Positions 1 to 8,077 of a DNA stretch of 64,000 nt are shown here, piece after piece. Source of the DNA: Clostridiales bacterium. Lineage in GTDB: Bacteria; Bacillota; Clostridia; Oscillospirales; Acutalibacteraceae. Made by a program: the position numbers and the translations under genes. Each line of letters begins with the position of its first letter. Positions within the stretch are counted from its first letter, which is position 1. The DNA is taken from positions 44,161-108,160 of the forward strand of contig JAIKWV010000021.1 in assembly GCA_024684435.1 (NCBI GenBank), in the 5' to 3' direction. A model generated the notes under the pieces. The model was not told the origin of the DNA. It did not search any database and worked only from the letters and a program-made list of their open reading frames with translations.

Positions 1-2
1 CA

Positions 3-83
3 GCCTCTCTGTTGACCGACTGCCTTGAAATCAAGCGCATCCTCATCGCCTCAATAAATACAGCGAAGAAAAGCACTGAATAA
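3..83 (+). CDS. C-terminal tail of a truncated protein, possibly four-helix-bundle type
   Basis: One frame stays open from the left edge to a TAA at 81-83, giving 26 residues that read ASLLTDCLEIKRILIASINT followed by AKKSTE. The other two plus frames stop almost at once. The spacing of Leu/Ile and the ending SI.TAKK resemble the last helix of four-helix-bundle (S23/Avd-like) proteins as I remember them, but this is too short to prove homology. A weak hairpin follows at 103-138. The rest of the gene lies outside the window. Confidence 0.35.
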   Translation, partial: ASLLTDCLEIKRILIASINTAKKSTE

Positions 84-454
84 ACATGACTATAAAAGAT
101 CCGGGAATAGTGAAGACTTGATCATCTCCGCTATTCCCTGATTTTATACCTTTTCGCTTTTACTTAATTGCCTGAAAATTCGCCCTCTCGTTTCCGAGAG
201 GGCGAAGCGGTCAAGATTTTCACTTAACTTTATTTGTTGCTCATTTTAAGAAACTCATATTCTTTTTCGGGCATACAAGTAATTAGAGCTTGGCGATACC
301 ATAAATAATTTGGTAATGCAACTGTTTTTTCCAAAAGACAAAGAAATATCCCTGCTCAGAGAGGAACAGGGACATTTTTGATAAATGTATAAAATATTGG
401 GGTTTTTATAGAACATACATATCAAAATGCTGACGGATATATATTTGATCCAAC
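84..454. other. Hairpin-rich gap without a recognisable gene
   Basis: No convincing coding frame is present. The gap holds three hairpins: GGGAATAG/CTATTCCC at 103-138 with a long loop, a strong 12-bp stem at 179-206 (listed separately) and a 6-bp stem TCCCTG/CAGGGA at 349-372 followed by TTTTT at 375-379. The last could end transcription from either direction. Nothing else stands out. Confidence 0.5.
171..206 (-). terminator. Strong hairpin, minus-strand terminator
   Basis: A perfect 12-bp stem (TTCGCCCTCTCG at 179-190 with CGAGAGGGCGAA at 195-206) with a four-base loop is followed, read on the minus strand, by TTTTCAGG. It probably ends read-through transcription from the minus-strand operon that finishes at 489. 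Confidence 0.6.
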
Positions 455-478
455 GGAACGCATGTATGCGTTCCCTAC
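455..478. repeat. Dispersed palindromic repeat, solo copy
   Basis: GGAACGCATGTATGCGTTCC (455-474) is a 9-bp inverted repeat around GT and is followed by CTAC. It has the same core CGCATGTATGCG and the same CCCTAC end as the elements at 26220 and 26330, so it belongs to the same intergenic repeat family. Confidence 0.7.
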
Positions 479-488
479 AACATACAGA

Positions 489-1202
489 TCAAGCCTCCGG
501 TTCTGATTCTTCAACCTCCGTCGGCTCGTTCTCCGTCGGCAACTCTTCAATGTTTATTTTCAGATCGTCATTGACTTCAACAAGATATCTATATTCTTCA
601 TCATCCATTATCGGCGAACTTGAATGCACCGTTATATCAGTTGTGCCGGACTTGAGACCCTTGAATTTGAAGATCACGTCATACGCCGCGCCGTCGATCA
701 CCTCGTGGTTTTTCTTGCCGTAATCGCGTTTGCTCGTGCAGGAAACGACGGAGGGATCGTCTATTTTGATCGAATACTCCGGTCCGCCGCCGTCAAAAGA
801 GTGGAATGACAACTTCGCCTCTTTTTCAAACTGTTTTTCCGTGGTATACGGATCGTCTGTCACCATCAGATTCCGCTGTTCAACTGTGAGCGTCACGTCG
901 TGGGCAGGCATTTCAAAGGAAATTATAAATCCCTTATCGTCATCATAGCCTGTGTTGAGCCGCTCCGAATCCAGGTAAAAGGCGTAATCCGTATCGGTAG
1001 CGATATATTTGTAATACAGCGTTACCTTTTCTCCCGCCTTGTATGAATCCTTCGCGTTTTCAAAAGATGATTTTTGACCGTTGTAATCGACTTGATATTT
1101 AACGGCATTTCCCTTTTTGCCGCAGCCGAAAAAGCAAAACATCAAGATCCCTCCTATAAGGAAAATACAGATGACCCTGTGCAAAATACGCTTAACGCCC
1201 AT
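489..1202 (-). CDS. Putative lipoprotein with Ig-like or chagasin-like domain
   Basis: A 237-residue protein with a basic start, a hydrophobic stretch (about 10-26) and a lipobox-like FFGC at about residue 27, so it is probably a membrane-anchored lipoprotein. Residues about 30-105 form one beta-rich region. Residues about 130-215 (DPSVVSC, then FKGLKSGTTDITVHSSSP and YRYLVEVNDDLKI) have the rhythm of BIG2/chagasin-type Ig folds. The tail is rich in Glu and Pro. The ATG at 1202 follows GGAGGTG with six-base spacing. It is the last gene of a four-gene minus-strand operon, 33 bp after the LSm-like gene. Its function is unknown; the fold assignment is by eye. Confidence 0.7.
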   Translation of the reverse strand: MGVKRILHRVICIFLIGGILMFCFFGCGKKGNAVKYQVDYNGQKSSFENAKDSYKAGEKVTLYYKYIATDTDYAFYLDSERLNTGYDDDKGFIISFEMPAHDVTLTVEQRNLMVTDDPYTTEKQFEKEAKLSFHSFDGGGPEYSIKIDDPSVVSCTSKRDYGKKNHEVIDGAAYDVIFKFKGLKSGTTDITVHSSSPIMDDEEYRYLVEVNDDLKINIEELPTENEPTEVEESEPEA

Positions 1203-1235
1203 ACCCGCACCTCCGTTTTAATAATAAAAGGTTTA

Positions 1236-1694
1236 TCATCCGAAATCAGATAAAAGCTTTGTGATCCCTTCTGTGACAACATCATCCTGGACATATTTTA
1301 ACGCCGTTTTCAGGGCTTCGACAACAGCGTCTTTGTCCGCAATAATACCCGCGTCTTCTTCTTTCAGATTGTCCTCAAGACAGCAAAGCAGCCGCCGTGA
1401 GTTTTCCGGCTCCTCGGATGTGAGGATATCCAGCACAGCGTCCGCGCCGTCCCTGACCGTTTCTTCCTCAATAACGCCGAAGGGAGCAAGGAACGGGTTA
1501 TCCTCGTCAATAAGCTCCACGCTTGCTATATTACTTTTGCCGAAAAGCCAGCCGGATATCTCCAGGCACTCCTCATTTACGCCGCATTCGATCTCGCAGA
1601 ATTCCTCGGGAGCATGCATACAGACGCCCTCAAAGACGGAACCGTCCTTCAGGGTTATCCTGACGCATTTTTCGTTATAATCGGAAAGTTTCAT
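1236..1694 (-). CDS. Small cytoplasmic protein with LSm-like N-terminus
   Basis: A 152-residue acidic protein. Residues 8-60 (VRITLKDGSVFEGVC, then FGKSNIASVELI) match the look of an LSm/Sm-like beta barrel, in which a strand 'V.L.DG..F.G' is typical. Residues 85-150 are helical and acidic. There is no signal peptide or membrane segment. The ATG at 1694 has GAGGTC upstream. It lies 32 bp after the TPM gene and 33 bp before the lipoprotein gene, so it is co-transcribed with them. LSm domains often bind RNA, but in Firmicutes many proteins with this pattern are uncharacterised. Function unknown. Confidence 0.7.
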   Translation of the reverse strand: MKLSDYNEKCVRITLKDGSVFEGVCMHAPEEFCEIECGVNEECLEISGWLFGKSNIASVELIDEDNPFLAPFGVIEEETVRDGADAVLDILTSEEPENSRRLLCCLEDNLKEEDAGIIADKDAVVEALKTALKYVQDDVVTEGITKLLSDFG

Positions 1695-1726
1695 GGCTGA
1701 CCTCGTTTCCTCTGTAAAATCACGGT

Positions 1727-2998
1727 TCAGAATTTGCCGCCCCCTCCACCGTGGGTCCTGCCTGATGAAGATGTGTGGGAACCGGCAATACGGGTGGAGC
1801 TTGAGCCTGAGGAGGATGTGTCCGTATCTTTTGGGCGCCGTTTTTCACGGGAAACGTTTGAATACAGGAAGACATCGCTTTCCTCCTGAATATTCACCTC
1901 GCCCACCAGATAATCATCGGCTTCATATTTTCCGCTCACAAAGCCTATATAATTATCGTATTTATAATATGTAGTTATACCGGCGGCGGCAAGTCCGAAA
2001 ATGACCGACCATATAAGTCCGGTACGCATACTGCTCCGCATATGGAAGCGGTGCTTTGCGGAATAGGGTTTATTCTCCTTTGCCTCGGTGACAAAATCCT
2101 CCACCGTATCGGCGAAGAAATTGAAGGACTTTTCATAATCGCCTTTTTTCAGATAGTATGTGAGATCCGACGGGCTGATGATCTTCATAAAGTAGTCGTC
2201 GGAAAGCGCCGTCATACCGTAGCCGCAGGTAGAGATCCACCAGTCCCGCTCCGCCATGCTGATCAACAGCGCGACCCCGTCAAAGTCCTCGCCGTAACCG
2301 AAGCCGTTATAGTCGTAGTAATCGTCGGCGAATTCCATGGGTGTGCGGCTGCCGATATTCTCCGCGGTAACTATTACCACGTCGAACTCAAGCCGCTCGC
2401 TGATCGTGTCAAGCTTTTTCCGCAAAGCCTCTTCAGCCTCCGCAGAAAGCAGATCAGCCTGATCCACCAAACGGTCCCCGCGAACCGGTGATATTTCATC
2501 GGGAATGGGCACGCTGCCCGGCAGATAGGGTTCCTTTGCCTGTTCTATCCCTGTCCGCTGTGAAAGGATAGAATTGAGTTTTTTATAGAACGCTTCCGCC
2601 GCCTTGTACTGCTCGCCTTTTTCGTCGTAGTCGGCTATGGCGTCATAAAGAACTCCTAAATCGTCGACCTCCAGAATATCCCCCGCTTTTCCGCAGGCAT
2701 TCATATAATAATTATCCGAAGAGACGGCAAAGACCATGGCGTCATCAGTGGCAGCGTTATCATCACGAAAACCGCGGGCGTAATTTTTAAACTCATCCCC
2801 TGCGCTGTAACTGTAATTTATCACAAAGAAAGCTTCGATGCCGTAATTCTTACTGATCGCGTCGAACCACGCGTCAATATGCGCGATCTCTTGTTCGGAA
2901 AGGGTCTTGTCTGTGCTGACGCTGACAGCCGCCCCGCAAAAAGCAGTTGATCCGGCTATGATAAGGAGACAAAATATAAAAGCAAATATCCGTTTCAT
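1727..2998 (-). CDS. Secreted/membrane protein with two TPM domains
   Basis: A 423-residue protein. I chose ATG 2998 because GGGAGGCGG lies just upstream and the signal peptide MKRIFAFIFCLLIIAGSTAF begins there; the frame stays open 16 codons further but overlaps the preceding gene. Residues about 175-312 form a TPM domain (DRLVDQADLLSAEAEEALRK, then DVVIVTAENIG, FADDYYDYNGFG and GVALLISMAERDWWISTCGYG). Residues about 32-145 look like a degenerate second TPM copy (LSEQEIAHIDAWFDAI, IEAFFVINYSYS, DDAMVFAVSSDNYYMNACG). A membrane helix lies at about 322-341 and the C-terminus ends in HGGGGGKF, as is common in YgcG-type proteins. TPM proteins are linked to envelope or photosystem quality control; the bacterial role is unclear. 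It lies 14 bp downstream of the zinc-ribbon gene. Confidence 0.8.
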   Translation of the reverse strand: MKRIFAFIFCLLIIAGSTAFCGAAVSVSTDKTLSEQEIAHIDAWFDAISKNYGIEAFFVINYSYSAGDEFKNYARGFRDDNAATDDAMVFAVSSDNYYMNACGKAGDILEVDDLGVLYDAIADYDEKGEQYKAAEAFYKKLNSILSQRTGIEQAKEPYLPGSVPIPDEISPVRGDRLVDQADLLSAEAEEALRKKLDTISERLEFDVVIVTAENIGSRTPMEFADDYYDYNGFGYGEDFDGVALLISMAERDWWISTCGYGMTALSDDYFMKIISPSDLTYYLKKGDYEKSFNFFADTVEDFVTEAKENKPYSAKHRFHMRSSMRTGLIWSVIFGLAAAGITTYYKYDNYIGFVSGKYEADDYLVGEVNIQEESDVFLYSNVSREKRRPKDTDTSSSGSSSTRIAGSHTSSSGRTHGGGGGKF

Positions 2999-3012
2999 TC
3001 CGCCGCCTCCCA

Positions 3013-4080
3013 TCAATACAATCCGATAAGGAAGCCGAGGCCCCAAAGAGCTCCGCTTACGCAGACAGCCACCGCTCCGAACAGGGCGGCAAGTTTTCCC
3101 TTTGAGATGGGCAGATTGCCTATGAATTTACCGGTTTGCCCGTTCATTGCAAAGCGGTAATTTATACCGTTGTGCTTCGTGTTGAGCAGCCAGACCGGGA
3201 ACAGGGCGTATTTGCTTCCCCGGGACGTGATATGTACATCGTTATGTTTGACCGACACGGAATCGTACCCGGATACGGTGCCGCTCAGAGCCTGATTCGC
3301 GCTGTTTTTTATACGCTCGTCGGCGCGGGGAACGCTGTCCTCAAGGCTTACATCGTACTTATCTGCAAGAAAGCCCGCGAGATATGACGGCAAGAATTTT
3401 TCCGCTCCTTTAAAATAGAACGGTTCCAGAGAATCCATCAGATCGTCGGACATCTTCTTTGAGGCGTCCACGGGTATGTTTTCAAAGCGCATATCGCCGG
3501 CTCGGCTGACGCTGTAATATGAGGTTTCGGCGCAGTCATATTCGCCCTCTGACCAGCGTCTGATCCTTCTTGCTTCAAACTCGGCGGAAGCAAATACGTT
3601 GGAGTCAAAAAGCCAGAAGGGAACGTACATGCCCTTTATCTCCTCAAGCCTGTTTTCCCTTTTGAATTTGCCCGGAGCAAAGCGATTCTTTTGAACGAAA
3701 TCACGCAAAGCGTTTTTGGCGTCCTCTTTAGTCTGCTGGAACGGGATGACATAATCGGGCTTGAGCAGACCCTCCACACGGTCGCTGAGCACCACGGGAT
3801 TGCCGCAGTATGGGCAGGAAGTCGCCGCGGTGGTGGCTTCTGTAATGATCTCGCCGCCGCAGGACTTGCAGATGTATGTTTTTATTTTTTCTATTTCATC
3901 TGACCGCCACTCATTTTCCGGGCGATCCCATTTTTCGGCGGCTGCCGGAACGCCGCTGTCGCCTATAGACTTAGGGTCAAAGCTGCCTGAGCAGAAAGGA
4001 CACAGCATTTTTTGAGTTTTTATGTCAAACTCAAGCTTTCCACTGCAATTCGGGCATTTGAATTCCTGTATATCCGCCAT
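3013..4080 (-). CDS. Zinc-ribbon membrane protein
   Basis: A 355-residue protein beginning MADIQEFKCPNCSGKLEFD. ATG 4080 is chosen because GAGGGAG lies about nine bases upstream. It has two zinc-ribbon pairs: CPNC...CPFC at about residues 9-31 and CKSCGG...CPYCG at about 70-95. A central domain has many aromatic residues (YVPFWLFDS, then SYYSVSRAGDMRFENIPVDAS), and one C-terminal membrane helix occupies about 330-352. This zinc-ribbon plus TPM gene pairing recurs in Firmicutes in my recollection, and the two probably act together at the membrane. It is the first gene of the operon and is preceded by a good promoter at 4127-4155. Confidence 0.8.
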   Translation of the reverse strand: MADIQEFKCPNCSGKLEFDIKTQKMLCPFCSGSFDPKSIGDSGVPAAAEKWDRPENEWRSDEIEKIKTYICKSCGGEIITEATTAATSCPYCGNPVVLSDRVEGLLKPDYVIPFQQTKEDAKNALRDFVQKNRFAPGKFKRENRLEEIKGMYVPFWLFDSNVFASAEFEARRIRRWSEGEYDCAETSYYSVSRAGDMRFENIPVDASKKMSDDLMDSLEPFYFKGAEKFLPSYLAGFLADKYDVSLEDSVPRADERIKNSANQALSGTVSGYDSVSVKHNDVHITSRGSKYALFPVWLLNTKHNGINYRFAMNGQTGKFIGNLPISKGKLAALFGAVAVCVSGALWGLGFLIGLY

Positions 4081-4126
4081 TTTGATTCTCCCTCGAATAT
4101 GTAGCAATAGTCAGTAATTTAAAATA

Positions 4127-4155
4127 ATTTTATCATATAATCGATTTTATTGTCA
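4127..4155 (-). promoter_or_regulatory. Promoter of the zinc-ribbon/TPM operon
   Basis: Read on the minus strand: TTGACA (4155-4150), a 17-bp spacer and TAAAAT (4132-4127). It lies about 50 bp upstream of the ATG at 4080. Confidence 0.65.
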
Positions 4156-4212
4156 ACATAAGGAAATCAGGTCATCTGTTTGCCTTTGTGATATAAAAAT
4201 CCGGACTGTTCA

Positions 4213-4241
4213 TTGACAAAGATATCCGCAGGCATTATAAT
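4213..4241 (+). promoter_or_regulatory. Consensus promoter of the acyltransferase gene
   Basis: TTGACA (4213-4218), a 17-bp spacer and TATAAT (4236-4241) form a perfect sigma-A-type match. The start codon at 4278 lies 36 bp downstream. Confidence 0.8.
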
Positions 4242-4277
4242 TCAATCAGGCAATATGACCGAAAGGGTGAAATAACC

Positions 4278-4892
4278 TTGATCCTGAAAAAGATAAAAAG
4301 CTTTATACGAGGTAAATTAAGCATAAAAACCATCGAAAAAGATTTCCGGTGTTATAAACCTGTTGAGGTCTGCATAAAGCCCTCCGCTGTTATCAATATA
4401 GGTGAAAACAGTTCTTTATGGTTCAACGTAAGTCAAAATGCCGATCTGAAAAACAGGAACTGCGGCTATGTGACTTTGGAAGAAAATTCACAGCTGGACG
4501 TTAACGGCAATTTCGTTTTCTCCTCCGGCTGCCGTTTAGGTGTGCTCAAAGGCGCTCACCTTTCCCTTGGCGAAGGCTATTGCAACTACGGCAGTAAAAT
4601 CTACTGCTTTGACAGAATAGATATAGGCAATGACGTTATAATTTCCGAGGACGTTATAATAAGAGACAGCGATAACCATTCCATAAACGGCAACAAGACG
4701 GTTTCTGCGCCTATAAAGATCTGCGACCATGTCTGGATAGGGATGCGGGCGACCATACTCAGGGGCGTGACCATAGGGGAAGGCAGCGTTGTAGCGGCAG
4801 GCTCTGTTGTGTGCAAGGACGTTCCGCCGCGCAGTCTCGTCGGCGGCGTTCCGGCAAAGGTCATAAAAGAAGATATTGCGTGGGAAAGATAA
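4278..4892 (+). CDS. Hexapeptide-repeat acyltransferase
   Basis: A 204-residue protein that starts at TTG (4278), preceded by AAAGGGTGA at good spacing. The middle and C-terminal half show the imperfect hexapeptide pattern [LIV]-G-x4 of a left-handed beta helix. The end is the usual acetyltransferase signature: [20 protein letters not shown], then [20 protein letters not shown] and GGVPAKVIK. 'SDNHSI' near residue 133 supplies the expected catalytic His. The family (NodL/LacA/WbbJ type) moves acetyl groups from acetyl-CoA to sugars. The acceptor here is unknown; no glycan cluster surrounds it. It is a single-gene transcript with its own promoter and terminator. Confidence 0.85.
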   Translation: MILKKIKSFIRGKLSIKTIEKDFRCYKPVEVCIKPSAVINIGENSSLWFNVSQNADLKNRNCGYVTLEENSQLDVNGNFVFSSGCRLGVLKGAHLSLGEGYCNYGSKIYCFDRIDIGNDVIISEDVIIRDSDNHSINGNKTVSAPIKICDHVWIGMRATILRGVTIGEGSVVAAGSVVCKDVPPRSLVGGVPAKVIKEDIAWER

Positions 4893-4923
4893 CCTTTCGC
4901 CTTGATCTTTCATAATAAAACAG

Positions 4924-4965
4924 AGGACTTGAGGGCTTATATCAAAGCTGTCAAGTCCTTTTTTA
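4924..4965 (+). terminator. Terminator after the acyltransferase gene
   Basis: Stem AGGACTTGA (4924-4932) with TCAAGTCCT (4951-4959), then six T residues (4959-4964). Confidence 0.75.
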
Positions 4966-4974
4966 TCGGCAATA

Positions 4975-5736
4975 TCAACCTTCCAAAAGCGGTGACTCCG
5001 GCTCCATCTCCGTCATATGCGCCCAGTACCTTTTGGGCATATGGGTCATGCGGCATTTGGGATTTTCCCTCTCGTCAATGGAAATCGTTTTATAAAATGT
5101 TTTCCACAGATCACGGAACATAAGCTCGTCCACATCCGCTCCGGGAGCCTGAAAATCCTCCACCTCCACGATTGAACAGCGCCCCTCTCCGTAGACAAGG
5201 GCCGCTTTATGGGTCTTGTCATAGATAAGAAAGGTCTCGTTGGGGTATCTGTCGCAGAAATGACGGGCTATTTCCGGCAGCACATAATTTTTAGGCTCAA
5301 TGACCGAAACCATATAGTCATCATAAACGGAAAATCTGACAAAGCCCTTATAGTTGTGGCTCTCACTGGAACGCGCGCGGACCGCTTTGAAAAGGGTGTT
5401 TACTGTATCGTTTGCCAGCATTGATGTGATTTCCGGACCTGTTTTCATACCAAGCCTGACAAATTTAAGGATCAGCATATCCTTTTCCGGATGGCAGGTA
5501 TAAAAACCCTTCAGAGCAAACATATACGCCCTTTTACCCATTACTCTTTTTATGCCGTCTCTTACTCGCTGAGCTTTTTGCTTATCCGTTTCGACAAAAA
5601 CGGGAACGAAGAATGTGGGCTCAAAATCGAACTCCGGCATTATATTTTCCGGTATCTCCTTCTTCTCATAGCTTCTGAATATACAGCATAGAAGCCCGTC
5701 AAATGAACCGTCGTATGTGTAAATAAAATCAGACAT
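4975..5736 (-). CDS. TIGR03915-type predicted DNA metabolism protein, partner of the radical SAM protein
   Basis: A 253-residue cytoplasmic protein beginning MSDFIYTYDGSFDGLLCCIF, the typical opening of the TIGR03915 family of probable DNA metabolism proteins. The middle (RVMGKRAYMFALKGFYTCHPEKD, then KGFVRFSVYDDYMVSVIEPKNYVLPEIARHFCDRYPNETFLIYDKTHKAALVYG) also fits that family. The ATG at 5736 follows GAAGGGAAAA. It starts 12 bp after the stop of the radical SAM gene and is almost always found next to it, so the two very likely form one functional unit. The biochemical activity is not established to my knowledge. Co-regulated through the SOS boxes at 7053-7094. Confidence 0.85.
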   Translation of the reverse strand: MSDFIYTYDGSFDGLLCCIFRSYEKKEIPENIMPEFDFEPTFFVPVFVETDKQKAQRVRDGIKRVMGKRAYMFALKGFYTCHPEKDMLILKFVRLGMKTGPEITSMLANDTVNTLFKAVRARSSESHNYKGFVRFSVYDDYMVSVIEPKNYVLPEIARHFCDRYPNETFLIYDKTHKAALVYGEGRCSIVEVEDFQAPGADVDELMFRDLWKTFYKTISIDERENPKCRMTHMPKRYWAHMTEMEPESPLLEG

Positions 5737-5748
5737 ATTTTCCCTTCT

Positions 5749-7041
5749 TCATACTGTCAGCAGTTTGTTGGGAGCGCTTATATAGTCAAAGAAGCTCAGC
5801 TGTCTGCACTCGCTGCTGTCCTCTATCAGTTTTTTGCCGCTGTCGGAAATAAGCGCGTTCAGGGCGTTGTCAGGGGTGATCTTCAAACCCTCGGCTATCT
5901 TTCCGTCGCAGGTTATGAAATACTGAGCGCGCTTGAGTACCACGCCTATTTTCTTAAGCCCTGCAAAGTCCAGCTTGCCCACTCTGCGAGCCTGGATGAT
6001 ACGGTTCGCGCTGCGTACGCCTATCCCCGGCACCCTGAGCAAAAGCTCCCGGGACACGGTGTTCACATCCACCGGGAAAATGTCCAGATGGTTTATCGCC
6101 CAGTTGCACTTGGGGTCTATCAGCGGGTTGAAATTGGGATTTTTTTCATCCAGCAGTTCGTTTGCCTCAAAGCCGTAATACCGCAGAAGCCAGTCCGCCT
6201 GATACAGCCTGTGTTCCCTGAGCAGGGGCGGTTTTGTGTTCAGAGCCGGCAGCAGCGGATTGCTGTTTATTGGGATGTATGCGGAATAGAACACCCTTTT
6301 GAGAGAGTATTTTTTGTACAACGCCGCCGACAGGTTAAGGATAGTATAGTCGCTGTCATCGGTGGCGCCCACGATTATCTGTGTGCTCTGCCCCGCCGGC
6401 GCAAATTTCGGCGCGTGCTTATATTTGACAAGATCGGTGCAGTTTTCGTTTATCTTATGGCTTATCAGTCCCATGGGCTTAAGAATAGCTTCTTTGCTCT
6501 TGTTGGGGGCAAGCATGGTCAGGCTTTTCTGCGTGGGCAATTCTATGTTGACGCTCATACGGTCCGCCAGCATACCCAGAACGTCAAGCAGGGCGCTGTC
6601 CGCTCCCGGTATCGCCTTGCAGTGGATGTAGCCGTTAAAGCCGTATTCGTGGCGCAGGATCTTCAGCGTCTCTATCATTCGCTCACAGGTATAGTCCGGG
6701 CTTTTTACTATCCCCGAGCTGAGGAACAGCCCCTCAATATAATTCCGCCTGTAGAAATTCATGGTCAGCTCCGCCAGCTCCCTTGGGGTAAACGTAGCCC
6801 TTGGAACGTCGTTGGTAACTTTGTTCAGACAATAGGCGCAGTTGTATATGCAGGCGTTGCTCATCAGCACCTTGAGCAGGGATATACATCTTCCGTCTGC
6901 GGAAAAGCTGTGGCAGATGCCGCAGGAAGCCGCGTTGCCTATACTGCCCCCCGCGGAGCTTTTATCCACGCCGCTGCTGGTGCAGGCAACATCATATTTT
7001 GCCGCCGCTGAAAGTATCTTCAGTTTTTCAAAAACATCCAT
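5749..7041 (-). CDS. Radical SAM protein, putative DNA modification/repair (TIGR03916 type)
   Basis: A 430-residue protein. ATG 7041 follows GGAGGTGACGTT, so this start is preferred over one 13 codons upstream, which lies inside the promoter and SOS-box region. The radical SAM cluster motif CIYNCAYC is at about residues 75-82. A helix-hairpin-helix DNA-binding motif (LLRVPGIGVRSANRII) lies at about 334-349. Radical SAM enzymes cleave S-adenosylmethionine with a 4Fe-4S cluster; with the HhH motif this suggests a DNA substrate. The family is described only as putative DNA modification/repair. The promoter and operators (7053-7099) indicate induction by DNA damage. Downstream partner at 4975. 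Confidence 0.88.
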   Translation of the reverse strand: MDVFEKLKILSAAAKYDVACTSSGVDKSSAGGSIGNAASCGICHSFSADGRCISLLKVLMSNACIYNCAYCLNKVTNDVPRATFTPRELAELTMNFYRRNYIEGLFLSSGIVKSPDYTCERMIETLKILRHEYGFNGYIHCKAIPGADSALLDVLGMLADRMSVNIELPTQKSLTMLAPNKSKEAILKPMGLISHKINENCTDLVKYKHAPKFAPAGQSTQIIVGATDDSDYTILNLSAALYKKYSLKRVFYSAYIPINSNPLLPALNTKPPLLREHRLYQADWLLRYYGFEANELLDEKNPNFNPLIDPKCNWAINHLDIFPVDVNTVSRELLLRVPGIGVRSANRIIQARRVGKLDFAGLKKIGVVLKRAQYFITCDGKIAEGLKITPDNALNALISDSGKKLIEDSSECRQLSFFDYISAPNKLLTV

Positions 7042-7052
7042 AACGTCACCTC

Positions 7053-7066
7053 CGAACATTTGTTTT
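7053..7066 (-). promoter_or_regulatory. LexA-type SOS box 1
   Basis: On the plus strand CGAACATTTGTTTT fits the Gram-positive LexA/DinR box CGAAC-N4-GTTYG at all but one position. It lies between the -10 box and the start codon of the radical SAM gene. Confidence 0.65.
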
Positions 7067-7070
7067 CTAT

Positions 7071-7099
7071 ATGATATCACCGAACGTTTGTTTTGTCAA
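7071..7099 (-). promoter_or_regulatory. Promoter of the radical SAM operon, with SOS box 2
   Basis: Minus-strand TTGACA (7099-7094), a 17-bp spacer and TATCAT (7076-7071). A second SOS-like box, CGAACGTTTGTTTT (7081-7094), sits between the two promoter elements, so a bound LexA would block RNA polymerase. Confidence 0.7.
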
Positions 7100-7110
7100 T
7101 AGGTTATCAT

Positions 7111-7149
7111 ATAAAAAATACTCCTGCCTTTCAACAAAGCAGGAGTATT
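7111..7149 (-). terminator. Terminator after purC
   Basis: A perfect 11-bp stem (7117-7127 with 7139-7149) with an 11-base loop. Read on the minus strand it is followed by TTTTAT. Confidence 0.8.
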
Positions 7150-7182
7150 CAAAGAATCAATTATTCAGTTGGTTTCAACGGT

Positions 7183-7896
7183 TCAGATATGCTCTTCCAG
7201 GCGTTTCATGATCTCCTGATAGGCGTCCTCCACGCCGCCCATATCACGGCGGAAACGGTCCTTGTCAAGCTTTTCGCCTGTTTTGCTGTCCCAAAGGCGG
7301 CAGGTGTCCGGGCTTATCTCGTCGGCAAGCACGATGGTGCCGTCCGACAGTCTGCCGAATTCAAGCTTGAAATCCACAAGGGTCACGCCGCAGGACTCCC
7401 AGAACTTTTTCAGCTCCTCGTCTACTTTGAAGGCATATTTTTTAATGGTGTCTATCTCTTCCTCTGTGGCAAGCTCCAGCGCCATGGCGTGGTACGCGTT
7501 TATGAGGGGATCGCCCAGATCGTCGTTCTTGTAGGAAAACTCAATGGTGGGTATCTTGAGCACTCTGCCTTCCTCAACGCCGTAATGCTTTGAGAATGAA
7601 CCCGCCGCGATGTTTCTGATTATGACCTCAAGGGGAACGATGCTGACTCTTTTTACCACGGTGTCACGGTCGTTGAGTTCCTCTACATAGTGGGTGGGAA
7701 CACCTTTTTTCTCCAGGTATCTCATAAGCGCGTTGCTCATTTTGTTGTTGATAACGCCCTTGCCGCGGATGGTGCCTTTTTTAAGTCCGTTGAATGCGGT
7801 GGCGTCGTCCTTATAAGAAACGATCAGAAGCTCCGGATCGTCAGTCTCAAAGACCTTCTTTGCCTTTCCCTCATATAACTGTGCGCCTTTTGTCAT
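7183..7896 (-). CDS. purC: Phosphoribosylaminoimidazole-succinocarboxamide synthase
   Basis: A 237-residue SAICAR synthase, the usual length for the bacterial monofunctional enzyme. It joins aspartate to CAIR with ATP in purine synthesis. Diagnostic segments are [12 protein letters not shown] at the N-terminus (ATP site), [12 protein letters not shown], then [28 protein letters not shown] and [13 protein letters not shown]. The ATG at 7896 follows GGAGGTAACAAC. It stands alone, away from other pur genes, between its own promoter (7931-7958) and terminator. Confidence 0.97.
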   Translation of the reverse strand: MTKGAQLYEGKAKKVFETDDPELLIVSYKDDATAFNGLKKGTIRGKGVINNKMSNALMRYLEKKGVPTHYVEELNDRDTVVKRVSIVPLEVIIRNIAAGSFSKHYGVEEGRVLKIPTIEFSYKNDDLGDPLINAYHAMALELATEEEIDTIKKYAFKVDEELKKFWESCGVTLVDFKLEFGRLSDGTIVLADEISPDTCRLWDSKTGEKLDKDRFRRDMGGVEDAYQEIMKRLEEHI

Positions 7897-7930
7897 GTTG
7901 TTACCTCCGAAATCTTATTTTTTCCATCTA

Positions 7931-7958
7931 ATTATATCACTATTTCGTCAATTATCAA
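7931..7958 (-). promoter_or_regulatory. Likely purC promoter
   Basis: Minus-strand TTGATA (7958-7953), a 16-bp spacer and TATAAT (7936-7931). No purine riboswitch fold is evident in the short leader. Confidence 0.5.
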
Positions 7959-8016
7959 GCATAATCATGCAAACAAACTTATTTTTTCTCGCCGGAACTG
8001 TCAATTAAAAAGCATC

Positions 8017-8045
8017 TTGAATTTGCGCGGATAAAATAGTACAAT
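8017..8045 (+). promoter_or_regulatory. Promoter of the DUF4832-like gene
   Basis: TTGAAT (8017-8022), a 17-bp spacer and TACAAT (8040-8045), 32 bp before the ATG. Confidence 0.6.
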
Positions 8046-8077
8046 GAACACCGTAAAAATTATTCAGGAGATAGGCT

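Noticed and set aside
6088..7011. Plus-strand open frame of 307 codons opposite the radical SAM gene
   Set aside because: The minus-strand frame has the CxxxCxxC motif, HhH motif and ribosome site. The plus frame has no recognisable domain or start signal.
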